In this document: piece by piece, positions 1 through 8,002 of the stretch
Layout: the number at the start of each line of letters is the position of its first letter
How positions within the stretch are numbered: the first letter of the stretch is position 1
Assembly: GCA_902621725.1 (NCBI GenBank)
Contig: CACNND010000009.1
Coordinates: 1 to 36,063, forward strand
From: an uncultured Alphaproteobacteria bacterium
Lineage (GTDB): Bacteria; Pseudomonadota; Alphaproteobacteria; HIMB59; GCA-002718135
DNA: 36,063 bases
Reading direction: 5' to 3'
The notes under the pieces: generated by a model
The model's input: the letters and a program-made list of their open reading frames with translations, nothing else
What the model was told of the DNA's origin: nothing
The model's database searches: none
Position numbers and translations under genes: made by a program

Positions 1-1218
1 ATTGCAATCTCTTTTACTGTAATTTCTTCTGTAGCTTCTGCAGAAATAACAATAACTTGGCCGTCTATTTGGGTTGGAAAAGACTCAAAGACTACAGTTA
101 TTGGAGAACTAATAGATGAATTTAATGCAGCAAATGCAGGTTCAATAAAAGTAGTGGTTGAAGAACAAACTGACTATGACATTTATGCTCAAAAACTAAC
201 TGCTCAGATAGCGACAGGTGAATTACCTGACATAATGACAGTTGGTGCTCAGCTTTTGGATGTTTTACATAGAAGTGGGAAAGCAATGGATCTTGCTCCT
301 CATATAAATTCAGATCCACATTGGAATAATGTATATCCAGAAAATGCACTTCAATCTGCTATGACTGATGGAGTTCTTTCAGCATTGCCATACGAACTTT
401 TCGTAACTCCTGTTACTTATAATAAAAAAATATTAAAGGAAGCAGGTTATGATGAGTTTCCTGACAATTATGATGATTTTTTCAAAATGTGTGAAGCAGT
501 TACTGCTAAAGGTAAAGTTTGTACATCTCAAATGACTGGTAAAAATGGTTGGACATCAATGTTATGGTATTCTCAAGCATTAGCTTCTGCCGGTGGACCT
601 GATATTTATGAGAAAGGTCTCGATCACCCAGCCTATGTCAAAGCTTTTGAAGTCATGGAAAAAATGTATCAATACACAACTAGTGATGCCATTGGTGCAG
701 ATGCAGGTGTTTCAGGAGGTCATTTCCTAAATGAAAGAACTGCAGTATTTATGAATGGTCCTTGGTTTATTGCACGATACACTTCTGACGGTATACCTGG
801 TCTACATGAAAATATAGGTGTCGCTGCTGCTCCCATGTTAATGGGTGGTGAAGGTTCACCTGGAGGTTATGTAGGTGGTAGACAATCATCATTAGCTGCA
901 GGCAAACAATCTGATCCTGCTAAAGAAGAAGCAATAGTTAAGTTTTTAAAGTGGTTAACTGTTCCTGAAAATGTTGCAAGGTTATCTTATAGTTCAGGCG
1001 CGATGTTCATTGTTAATGCTGATCTACCTAATGATATGGATAGACTGTTCATAGAAATGAAACAGGGAATAAGTGACGCTCCTTATGTTGCTCCTATCTT
1101 TCAAAATGGAATTGGCTCTTTAGCGGTAGCTAGTGAATTTCCACAAGCATTGTCTGCTTTAGCTTTAGGTGATGTAACACCTGAAGGTGCAGTAGAAATG
1201 TTAAAAGACGCTGAATAA
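1..1218 (+). CDS. ABC transporter sugar-binding protein, 5' end missing
   Basis: Periplasmic solute-binding protein of the SBP_bac_1 type, which would capture a sugar and deliver it to the two permeases encoded downstream. The frame is open from the first base of the window, so the gene starts to the left; 405 residues are visible. The first 14 codons read as the end of a signal peptide (ISFTVISSVASA), with likely cleavage before EITITWPSIWVG at base 43. Family features are the early segment LIDEFNAANAGSIKVVVEE, the aromatic- and Gly-rich middle (FMNGPWFIARY) and the late FLKWLTVPENVARL. The organisation SBP-permease-permease is that of the carbohydrate CUT1 family. The substrate cannot be read from sequence; the sulfatase and glycosidase genes downstream suggest an oligosaccharide. 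The family call is firm and the substrate is inference. Confidence 0.9.
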   Translation: MAISFTVISSVASAEITITWPSIWVGKDSKTTVIGELIDEFNAANAGSIKVVVEEQTDYDIYAQKLTAQIATGELPDIMTVGAQLLDVLHRSGKAMDLAPHINSDPHWNNVYPENALQSAMTDGVLSALPYELFVTPVTYNKKILKEAGYDEFPDNYDDFFKMCEAVTAKGKVCTSQMTGKNGWTSMLWYSQALASAGGPDIYEKGLDHPAYVKAFEVMEKMYQYTTSDAIGADAGVSGGHFLNERTAVFMNGPWFIARYTSDGIPGLHENIGVAAAPMLMGGEGSPGGYVGGRQSSLAAGKQSDPAKEEAIVKFLKWLTVPENVARLSYSSGAMFIVNADLPNDMDRLFIEMKQGISDAPYVAPIFQNGIGSLAVASEFPQALSALALGDVTPEGAVEMLKDAE

Positions 1219-1227
1219 TAACTTAAT

Positions 1228-1257
1228 AACTATGAGGTATTTTTATACCTCATAGTT
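1228..1257 (+). terminator. Perfect hairpin after the sugar-binding protein gene
   Basis: A 13-bp perfect stem (1228-1240 AACTATGAGGTAT, pairing with 1245-1257) closes a TTTT loop, 9 bases after the stop codon of the binding protein and 9 before the first permease ATG. Only three T follow the stem, so it is not a classic intrinsic terminator. By analogy with other binding-protein operons, it may protect the 3' end of the binding-protein mRNA or attenuate read-through, giving more binding protein than permease. Confidence 0.7.
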
Positions 1258-1266
1258 TACTTACCT

Positions 1267-2139
1267 ATGAAAATAAAAAAAGATGAGGTCGGCTGGTTAT
1301 TATTATTTATTGCACCTACCTTAATTCTTTTCACACTTTTTTTTATTTTACCAATTTTATTTCTTTTAGCGAGTAGCTTTACAAATTGGGATGGTATTAG
1401 TGCAGAATTTGTTGGATTTGAAAACTACGTTAAATTGTTTAATAAAAAAAGCTTTGTACGGGCAATAACAAATAACCTATATTGGTGCATCACTGCAGCA
1501 CTTATTACCGTTCCGTTAGGTCTTATTATAGCATTACTCTTATCTCATCGATCAAGGGGATGGAAAGTTTTTAGAACAGTCCTATTTGTGCCACAAGTTG
1601 TATCATCAGCAGCCATAGCGATGCTTTGGGCAGCTGTTTTTAATGCTGAATATGGACTATTAAATTTTATTTTGGATAACATAGGTTTATCTGATTATAA
1701 AAACCATAATTGGTTAGGAAATGTAAGAACTGCAAATGCTGCATTAATTGGGTTTTCTTTGTGCTACGTTGGTTATTTTATGGTTATCATGTTAGCAAAA
1801 ACAGCAAGCATATCAGAAGATTATTACGACGCCGCAAAGATAGATGGAGCAAGTCAAATTCAAAAAGATTTTTATATTACAGCCCCTTTAATTAAGAGCA
1901 CATTTTTTCTTTGCATCATTTTAGCTGTAATCTTTAATTTAAGACAATTTGAATATGTTTATCTTATGACTGCTGGCGGTCCAGCAAATAAAACTCAAGT
2001 ACTTGTAGTTTATATTTGGAATGAATTAACTGTTCAAAGACTTGGAAGAGGAAGTGCCGCAGGAGTTATAATGATTGCATTGGGAGCTATGTTACTTCTT
2101 TTACTTCGTAGAATATTAAAAAGTGAGACTTATAACTAA
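1267..2139 (+). CDS. Sugar ABC transporter permease, MalF/UgpA type
   Basis: Inner-membrane permease subunit of 290 residues, the usual size for CUT1 permeases without the large MalF periplasmic insert. A hydrophobic helix lies at about residues 9-34, with further helices near 70-92, 103-126, 158-178, 210-226 and 262-282. The cytoplasmic EAA loop that contacts the ATPase is clear at about 184-210 (EDYYDAAKIDGASQIQKDFY). It is followed by the C-terminal LMTAGGPANKTQVLVVYIW, typical of this subunit. The ATG at 1267 has no convincing Shine-Dalgarno sequence. The gene lies 48 bases after the binding-protein gene, with a hairpin between them. No ATP-binding subunit occurs in the visible part of this operon, so the ATPase must be encoded upstream or elsewhere. 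Confidence 0.92.
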   Translation: MKIKKDEVGWLLLFIAPTLILFTLFFILPILFLLASSFTNWDGISAEFVGFENYVKLFNKKSFVRAITNNLYWCITAALITVPLGLIIALLLSHRSRGWKVFRTVLFVPQVVSSAAIAMLWAAVFNAEYGLLNFILDNIGLSDYKNHNWLGNVRTANAALIGFSLCYVGYFMVIMLAKTASISEDYYDAAKIDGASQIQKDFYITAPLIKSTFFLCIILAVIFNLRQFEYVYLMTAGGPANKTQVLVVYIWNELTVQRLGRGSAAGVIMIALGAMLLLLLRRILKSETYN

Positions 2140-2140
2140 T

Positions 2141-2977
2141 ATGACTAAGGATTATTCTTTAAATTTTTATTCTATTTTTAAGTGGGTAATAATAATTTCT
2201 TTTGTTGTATATGCAGTATTCCCATTTCTTTGGTTAGTGCTTGCTTCTTTAAAAACAAATGCAGAGTTACTTGATAATCCATTTAAGTTACCAAAAGTTT
2301 TCCAATTTCAAAACTATTCAAATGCAATTCAAGAAGCAGGTTTAATTCAACTAATAATTAATTCTTTAGTGATTAGCACCTGCGCTACTTTTTTAAATAT
2401 CCTTTTTGCTTCCATGTGTGCTTTTGCTATAGCCAGACATATTTTTTGGTGGAAAAATGTATTATTTTTAATGATAACAGCAGGTATTTTAGTTCCTTTA
2501 AATGCATTAATTATCCCATACTACGCAATTATCAATTTTTTAAATCTTTATGACACAAGGATTGGTCTAATCTTAGTTTACTGTGCAGTTGGATTACCAG
2601 TATCTACATTTATCTTAACAGAATTTTTTAAAGGAATTCCAAAAGAAATAGAAGAAGCATCATATTTAGATGGTTGTAATTTTGTAGCTCGCTATTTTAG
2701 AATTATGTTGCCATTAGCTCTTCCTGGTTTAGCCACTGCAGGAACGTTTCAGTTCATTTTATGTTGGAATGAATTTATCTACGCAATGCTTTTAACTTCT
2801 TCAACTGAAATAAGAACAATCCAGTTTGGTATAAGTTATTTTACAAATGAATTTTTCTCTGATTACGTTGGAATGTTTGCAGCAGTAGTAGTTAGTATTT
2901 TGCCAAGCATTACGGTGTTTATACTTTTCCAAGAGAGAGTGATAACTGGCTTAACAGCTGGGTCAGTTAAGGGATAG
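2141..2977 (+). CDS. Sugar ABC transporter permease, MalG/UgpE type
   Basis: Second inner-membrane permease of the carbohydrate transporter, 278 residues from ATG 2141. I chose that ATG because it sits one base after the preceding stop and gives a normal N-terminus (MTKDYSLNFYSIFKW, helix at about 14-36). A GTG at 2123, inside the upstream gene, would add six residues. The EAA loop is at about 169-195 (EIEEASYLDGCNFVARYFRI). The conserved FxxCWNEFxYA segment of MalG-type subunits follows (FILCWNEFIYAMLL). The C-terminal VITGLTAGSVKG is the standard ending of this family. It would pair with the 1267 permease to form the translocation pore. The sulfatase gene starts 7 bases later, which suggests one transcript. 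Confidence 0.92.
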   Translation: MTKDYSLNFYSIFKWVIIISFVVYAVFPFLWLVLASLKTNAELLDNPFKLPKVFQFQNYSNAIQEAGLIQLIINSLVISTCATFLNILFASMCAFAIARHIFWWKNVLFLMITAGILVPLNALIIPYYAIINFLNLYDTRIGLILVYCAVGLPVSTFILTEFFKGIPKEIEEASYLDGCNFVARYFRIMLPLALPGLATAGTFQFILCWNEFIYAMLLTSSTEIRTIQFGISYFTNEFFSDYVGMFAAVVVSILPSITVFILFQERVITGLTAGSVKG

Positions 2978-2984
2978 ATACTTT

Positions 2985-4259
2985 TTGAAACATCCAAATA
3001 TTATAAAGATTGTTTGCCACGATATAGGAAGACACTTGGGTTGCTATGGAGTAAAATCTGTCAATTCAAATGCTATAGATTCACTAGCAAAAAATGGTAT
3101 CTTATTTAAAAACTCATTTGCAACAAGCCCTGGATGTAGTCCAAGTAGAGCTGCGATAGCTACTGGGATGTATCCTCACAATACAGGTGTATTGGGGTTA
3201 GCACATGCACATTTTGGTTGGAGTCTCGATAAAAAAATTAATCACATCGCAAAATATTTTTCAAAAAATGGTTATACCTCAATTCTTTTTGGATTACAGC
3301 ATGTCACCTATCATGAAAAAACACTTGGTTTTAATAAAATTTTTCCAGAGAGGCCAGCTAATGAAGTGCTAAAAAATATTACAAAGAATATTGATAATAA
3401 AATTTTCAAAAAACCTTTTTATGCTGAAGTTAATTTCTTTGAACCTCATCGTCCTTTTGATTATGGGGGTGTTAAGCCAGATAAATCTAAAGGTGTGTAT
3501 ATTCCTAAATTTATACCAAAAAATATTTATAGCCAAAGAGAATTTGCAGAAATGCAAGGAGCAATTAAAAAAATGGATGATACAGTTTTTGAAATAATAA
3601 ACCTTCTAAAGAAAAAAAACCTTTATGAAAATACAATTATAGTTTTTACAACAGATCACGGGATCCCATTTCCCAGAGCAAAAGGCACTCTATATGACTC
3701 TGGCATTGAAACTTGTCTTATAATTTCTTATCCAAAATTAAATATAAAAAATAAAAAATTTAGCGAATTAATTACTAATATAGATATCTTACCAACTCTT
3801 TTAGATTTTGCAAAAATTAAAATACCAAAAGAAATACAAGGTAAAAGTTTTTATCCACTAATATTAAATAAAAAATATTTTGAGAATAATGAAATTTTTG
3901 CAGAAAAAACTTATCATGATCTATTTGATCCAATGCGGTGTGTTCGAAATAAAAATTTTAAATTAATTATAAATTTTGATTCTGATAAAATTATAAGAGT
4001 ACCAGGAGATATTATGATGGGAGACACATATAAAACTATGCTGGGGCAAATTATTAATATTCGAGAACGCTATGAATTATATGATATAAATAGAGATAAA
4101 TTTGAAAGAAAAAATTTAGCTAATAGCAAAAAATATAAAAGTATTAAGCGCGAACTATTGAGAAAAATTGTAAGATGGATGAAAAAAACTAAAGATCCTT
4201 TATTGAAAAAGCAAATACTATCACCTTTTTTTCTTGATACACTAAAGCAACTAAAATAG
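2985..4259 (+). CDS. Type I Cys sulfatase, heparan N-sulfatase-like, cytoplasmic
   Basis: A 424-residue arylsulfatase-fold hydrolase predicted to remove sulfate from a sulfated sugar. The C-x-P-S-R motif that is oxidised to formylglycine is at residues 51-55 (GCSPSRAAIATG). Other likely metal or active-site segments are CHDIGRHLGCYG (11-22), EPHRP (153-157) and TTDHGIPFPRAKG (222-234). The first motif has HD where many sulfatases have DD. I recall that variant from the heparan-N-sulfatase-like branch, so an N- or O-sulfated aminosugar is a possible substrate (inference). The start is TTG 2985, 7 bases after the permease stop; no in-frame ATG precedes the conserved core. There is no signal peptide, so the enzyme should act in the cytoplasm on imported material. 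An FGE-like gene follows 11 bases downstream. Confidence 0.9.
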   Translation: MKHPNIIKIVCHDIGRHLGCYGVKSVNSNAIDSLAKNGILFKNSFATSPGCSPSRAAIATGMYPHNTGVLGLAHAHFGWSLDKKINHIAKYFSKNGYTSILFGLQHVTYHEKTLGFNKIFPERPANEVLKNITKNIDNKIFKKPFYAEVNFFEPHRPFDYGGVKPDKSKGVYIPKFIPKNIYSQREFAEMQGAIKKMDDTVFEIINLLKKKNLYENTIIVFTTDHGIPFPRAKGTLYDSGIETCLIISYPKLNIKNKKFSELITNIDILPTLLDFAKIKIPKEIQGKSFYPLILNKKYFENNEIFAEKTYHDLFDPMRCVRNKNFKLIINFDSDKIIRVPGDIMMGDTYKTMLGQIINIRERYELYDINRDKFERKNLANSKKYKSIKRELLRKIVRWMKKTKDPLLKKQILSPFFLDTLKQLK

Positions 4260-4270
4260 TCTTTTAAAAT

Positions 4271-4963
4271 ATGAAATCATTTGAAAATAAAAAAATATTT
4301 ATAGCATCAAATGAATATACTTATAGAGTTGAACATTTAACACTTGAGGGTACATGTTCAATTGATCATGGCCCAAGAAATGTTAAAATTAAAAATTTGT
4401 TAGTTGATAAGTATCCAGTCACTAATCAACAATATTCCTTTTTTTTAAAAAAAACGGGTTATCAGCCAAGAGATACACAACGATTTTTAGAACACAAACC
4501 AAATAAAAAAATATTCAATCTTCCTGTTGTGTTTGTTTCTCAAAATGATGCAATTGCATATGCTAAATGGGTTGGTGGCCGACTTCCAACTGATGAAGAA
4601 TGGCAATATATTGCAGCTGGTCCAAAATATCTAGACTGGCCATGGGGTAACAAGTTTAATCCTTCATTATGTAATCATGATGGCAATAAACTTGAGTCTG
4701 TTAATGCATATAGAAAAGGAGAAAGTTGGTGTGGCTGTGTAGATATGAGTGGAAATTGTTGGGAGTGGACTGCCGGTATTCATGATGATGGCAATCACCA
4801 ATTTGCATTATTGAGAGGAGGAAGTTATTTCTATGCACATGATCATTGGCATGTTGGAGGAGGTGCGAGAAAAAATAGCTATCATTGGAAATTACAAATA
4901 TTAAATGAAGGAATGAACCGGGCTGCTACCCTTGGTTTTCGATGTGTTTATGATGCAAAATAA
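4271..4963 (+). CDS. Formylglycine-generating-enzyme-like protein without the usual Cys pair
   Basis: A 230-residue protein of the FGE-sulfatase (SUMF1/EgtB/PvdO) fold. Hallmarks are VDKYPVTNQQYSFFL (45-59), GGRLPTDEEWQYIA (102-115), DMSGNCWEW (158-166), LRGGSYF (181-187) and the ending LGFRC (221-225). Position next to a Cys sulfatase suggests a maturation factor. In aerobic FGE, however, the two copper-binding catalytic cysteines lie just after GGSY; aligned by eye, these are Tyr188 and Trp193 here. Cysteines are instead seen at 29, 134, 154, 156, 163 and 225. The protein may therefore be a paralogue with a different job, or use other ligands. There is no signal peptide. The fold call is firm and FGE activity is doubtful. 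Confidence 0.85.
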   Translation: MKSFENKKIFIASNEYTYRVEHLTLEGTCSIDHGPRNVKIKNLLVDKYPVTNQQYSFFLKKTGYQPRDTQRFLEHKPNKKIFNLPVVFVSQNDAIAYAKWVGGRLPTDEEWQYIAAGPKYLDWPWGNKFNPSLCNHDGNKLESVNAYRKGESWCGCVDMSGNCWEWTAGIHDDGNHQFALLRGGSYFYAHDHWHVGGGARKNSYHWKLQILNEGMNRAATLGFRCVYDAK

Positions 4964-6761
4964 ATTTACAGGTAAAAAAAAGTTTATAGATTTTTCATTA
5001 GGTAGTTTGAACTTATCTCTAGATGTAGATAAAAACATTTTTTTAAAAAAATTAAATTTTATAAAAAATATTAATAACGAACTATTTAGTATTCGAGTTG
5101 AAAATAAATTAATTCCGAGAAATAAGTATAAAATAGAAAAAGTCTTTAAAAAAACTGATGTTAACTTCGCTGTAATTTCAATAGATTTTTCACAAAATTT
5201 TGAAAATGATTTCTTTAAAGGAAGAATATCTTTGATTCAGAAGAAAAAAAATATTACTGATTTTATTTTTCAGCTATCTGCTAGATGGCATAAAAATATT
5301 CCGAAGAAAGTGCTCTTAAAATTTCCATTTTTAATTAACCTTCATAAAAATAAAAATTTCTTAAAGCCAGGCGATATCTTTGATGGAAAAAAAAGAATAA
5401 ATAAAGGAGTTTGGAATTTACACGAATATCCACCTTCAATAATATCTGATAATTTAGGAAATCAATGTTTAGGTTTTGAATTTTACGATCAATTCCCTTG
5501 GCAGGCAAACTATAATCTTGGGATTAGTGAAGCTATATCAAATGAAAATTTTGAAAAGCTTGAAACTGAAATTCAATTAACACGTGAATTAACAGATATC
5601 ATTTTAATGAAAATTTACACAAGCTCTCAAGGAAGAGAAAAAATTTTCGGTCTTTGGAAAGAAAATACCAGAGAAAGATATGATCTAAGAAAATACCATG
5701 ATAGTAAAAATAGATGGATAAAAAAAAATTATCTACAACACTTTATGTTTGCTTATGGAGAAGAGGCTTTTGATTATAAAAAAATGGAATTTAAAATTAT
5801 TCAAATCATTAAAGAAGGGAAAGAATTTGGTGGTTATGATTCAATTTTATTTTGGCATCAGTATCCAAGATTGGGTTTAGATGAAAGTAATCAATGGCAA
5901 TTATATAAATATTTACCAAAAAATTATAAAACTATAAAAAAAATTGTTGATATTTGTCATTCGCATAATACTAAATTTTTTATTCCTTTTAAACCATGGG
6001 ATATTAGGTCTAATGAAAGCTTAGATAGTCACGCCAAATATTTAGAAAGATTTATTAAAGCAACAAGTATCGATGGTTTTTTTCTTGATACAATGTCTTC
6101 TTTACCTGATTCATTTTTAAAAATTCAAAAAAAATTTCCCTCGTTTGAATTTTGTTCAGAAGGCACACCTAGAGAACAAAGGCAAATTGAAACTTTAACA
6201 AGTTCATGGGATCAAATTGGTGATATTAGAAGGAATTTTAAAGTGGAGATAAATTCAAATTTTTTTCGTTTTCTTTTTCCAGAACATCCGCTTAATCTTG
6301 TTTCTCGATGGAGTGTTGGATCTGACAAGGATTCGTTAATTAAAAGAGCGGCTTTTAATGGAATGGGAATGGTTATTTGGCAAGATATTTTTGGTTGTTG
6401 GCTTCCATTTAGTATTGAGCAAAAAAAGAATATAAAATCACTTAAATCTATTCTTAAAAAATATCACAAATATTTTTATGGAGATAATTCAATTCCATTA
6501 ATAAATACTTTATCAAAAAAAATTATTTGTAATGAATTCTCAAATTCGCATGGAAAACAAAAAATTTATTCCATTTATAATTTTGGGTCAAATAAAATTA
6601 AAGGAAGAATTTTAAAACTTCCTTTAGAAGTAAAAGAATTTAAGCAAATTTATGGAAAAAAAGCAAATATCCAAATTCAAAAAAAACAAAATATTTTTTA
6701 TTTGTCAGCAAATCTTAATGTAGATGATGTAATTCTAGTAAATATCAAATTTAAAATTTGA
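4950..6761 (+). CDS. Putative TIM-barrel glycoside hydrolase, family not recognised
   Basis: A 603-residue cytoplasmic protein with no signal peptide. The first 230 or so residues look like a beta-rich domain. The middle looks like an alpha/beta barrel of clan-D/GH13-like style: FGGYDSILFWHQYPR, then KFFIPFKPWDI, then DGFFLDTMSS, then FEFCSEGTP. By position in such barrels, Asp380 and Glu404 are candidate nucleophile and acid/base. The C-terminus (from about 520) is again beta-rich, as in many glycosidases. I could not assign a CAZy family. The start is one of two adjacent ATGs (4950 or 4953) inside the end of the FGE-like gene; a TTG at 4932 is also possible. The overlap and order sulfatase/FGE-like/this gene imply shared function on a sulfated glycan. 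Function is inference from fold and context. Confidence 0.7.
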   Translation: MMQNKFTGKKKFIDFSLGSLNLSLDVDKNIFLKKLNFIKNINNELFSIRVENKLIPRNKYKIEKVFKKTDVNFAVISIDFSQNFENDFFKGRISLIQKKKNITDFIFQLSARWHKNIPKKVLLKFPFLINLHKNKNFLKPGDIFDGKKRINKGVWNLHEYPPSIISDNLGNQCLGFEFYDQFPWQANYNLGISEAISNENFEKLETEIQLTRELTDIILMKIYTSSQGREKIFGLWKENTRERYDLRKYHDSKNRWIKKNYLQHFMFAYGEEAFDYKKMEFKIIQIIKEGKEFGGYDSILFWHQYPRLGLDESNQWQLYKYLPKNYKTIKKIVDICHSHNTKFFIPFKPWDIRSNESLDSHAKYLERFIKATSIDGFFLDTMSSLPDSFLKIQKKFPSFEFCSEGTPREQRQIETLTSSWDQIGDIRRNFKVEINSNFFRFLFPEHPLNLVSRWSVGSDKDSLIKRAAFNGMGMVIWQDIFGCWLPFSIEQKKNIKSLKSILKKYHKYFYGDNSIPLINTLSKKIICNEFSNSHGKQKIYSIYNFGSNKIKGRILKLPLEVKEFKQIYGKKANIQIQKKQNIFYLSANLNVDDVILVNIKFKI

Positions 6762-6767
6762 TAAATA

Positions 6768-7952
6768 TTAACTAACTGCTTTTATAATGCCTCTCAATTC
6801 CGATAACCCCATCATTCTTCCTATCGCGGTATAACCAGGATTAATGGATTTTTTAAATTGATCATCTAGTAAACAATGTCCATGGTCTGGTCTCATTGGA
6901 ATTTCAACTTTTTTATTTTTACTTCTTCTTTTTTCTTCTTTTAATATAAGTTTTATTAATTTAACAAAATCGACATCTCCACTTAGATGATTTGTTTCAT
7001 AGAAGCTTTTTTTATCTTTTTCAATTTTTACGTTCCTTAGATGAATAAAGTTTATTTTCTTCTTGAAAGTATCAAAAATTTTATAAATATTATTATTAAT
7101 GTTTGATGCTAGAGAACCTGAGCAAAACGCCATACCATTTGATATTGAGTCATATGAATCTAAAATAAACTTATAATCTCTTAAATTTGAGACAATTTTA
7201 GGTATTCCAAAAAGTGCGACTGGTGGATCATCTGGATGAAGAGTCATATTTACATTACATTCTTCAGCAACAGGCATGATTTCTCTAACAAAATCAATTA
7301 AATTTTCCTGTAATTCTTTTTTTTGATAATTTCTATAAGCGTAAATCATCTTTTTAAATTCATTTATAGAATATTTTTTTTCAGATGCTGGTAATCCACC
7401 CATTACTGCAATCTTCAAATTTTCAATATCTTTTTTATTCATCTTCTTAAAAGTTTTTTCTGCATTTCTAATTTGTTTAGACGAATATCTAGAATCAACA
7501 TCATTTAATTTTAAAATAAAAGTTTCAAATATAATTATGTGTTGATAATTAAATTTTAAAGCCAAACCCTCTGTTGGTAGTTGAAAATCTAATTGAGTTC
7601 TTGTCCAATCTACTATTGGCATAAAATTATAACAAATTGTTTGAATATTATTTTTAGAAACATTTGATATTGAATCTTTGTAATTATTGATGAACTTTCT
7701 AAAATTTTTATGTCTTAATTTAATATCGTTATGAACTGGAATACTTTCAACTACATTCCATTTTAAATTAACATTATTTGAATTATTGTGTTTGTTTATA
7801 AAATCAACTCTCTTTTTTACATCATTTTTAGTCCATTTTTCACCATACGGTATTTGATGTAATGAAGTTACTATGTACTCAGCATTTGATTGTCTTATAT
7901 CTGATAAACTAACTGGATCACTAGGCCCATACCATCTAAAAGAATTTTGCAT
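6768..7952 (-). CDS. uxuA: Mannonate dehydratase
   Basis: Dehydrates D-mannonate to 2-keto-3-deoxygluconate in the hexuronate pathway, acting in the cytoplasm. From the chosen ATG (7950-7952) the protein has 394 residues, the same length as E. coli UxuA, and begins MQNSFRWYGPSDPVSLSDI, matching the conserved UxuA N-terminus. A TTG at 8000 would add 16 unrelated residues. Conserved family segments seen include TLHPDDPP, the FCSGSL region, FIHLRN and the C-terminal IPMRPDHGH metal-site motif. The gene is convergent with the glycosidase gene (6-base gap) and divergent from the aldo/keto reductase gene, with about 50 bases between starts. Its presence suggests that the imported glycan yields a uronic acid. 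No uxuB or uronate isomerase is in the window. Confidence 0.95.
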   Translation of the reverse strand: MQNSFRWYGPSDPVSLSDIRQSNAEYIVTSLHQIPYGEKWTKNDVKKRVDFINKHNNSNNVNLKWNVVESIPVHNDIKLRHKNFRKFINNYKDSISNVSKNNIQTICYNFMPIVDWTRTQLDFQLPTEGLALKFNYQHIIIFETFILKLNDVDSRYSSKQIRNAEKTFKKMNKKDIENLKIAVMGGLPASEKKYSINEFKKMIYAYRNYQKKELQENLIDFVREIMPVAEECNVNMTLHPDDPPVALFGIPKIVSNLRDYKFILDSYDSISNGMAFCSGSLASNINNNIYKIFDTFKKKINFIHLRNVKIEKDKKSFYETNHLSGDVDFVKLIKLILKEEKRRSKNKKVEIPMRPDHGHCLLDDQFKKSINPGYTAIGRMMGLSELRGIIKAVS

Positions 7953-8002
7953 AAGACTTTTATATCTGATAAATTTAGATTTAAAATAACTTCTTTGCAA
8001 CT

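Noticed and set aside
2123-2140. GTG start for the second sugar permease
   Set aside because: It lies inside the upstream gene, adds six unconserved residues, and an ATG is available one base after the upstream stop.
7953-8000. TTG start adding 16 residues to mannonate dehydratase
   Set aside because: UxuA proteins begin directly at the RWYGPxDPVSL segment; the ATG at 7952 gives the exact family length.
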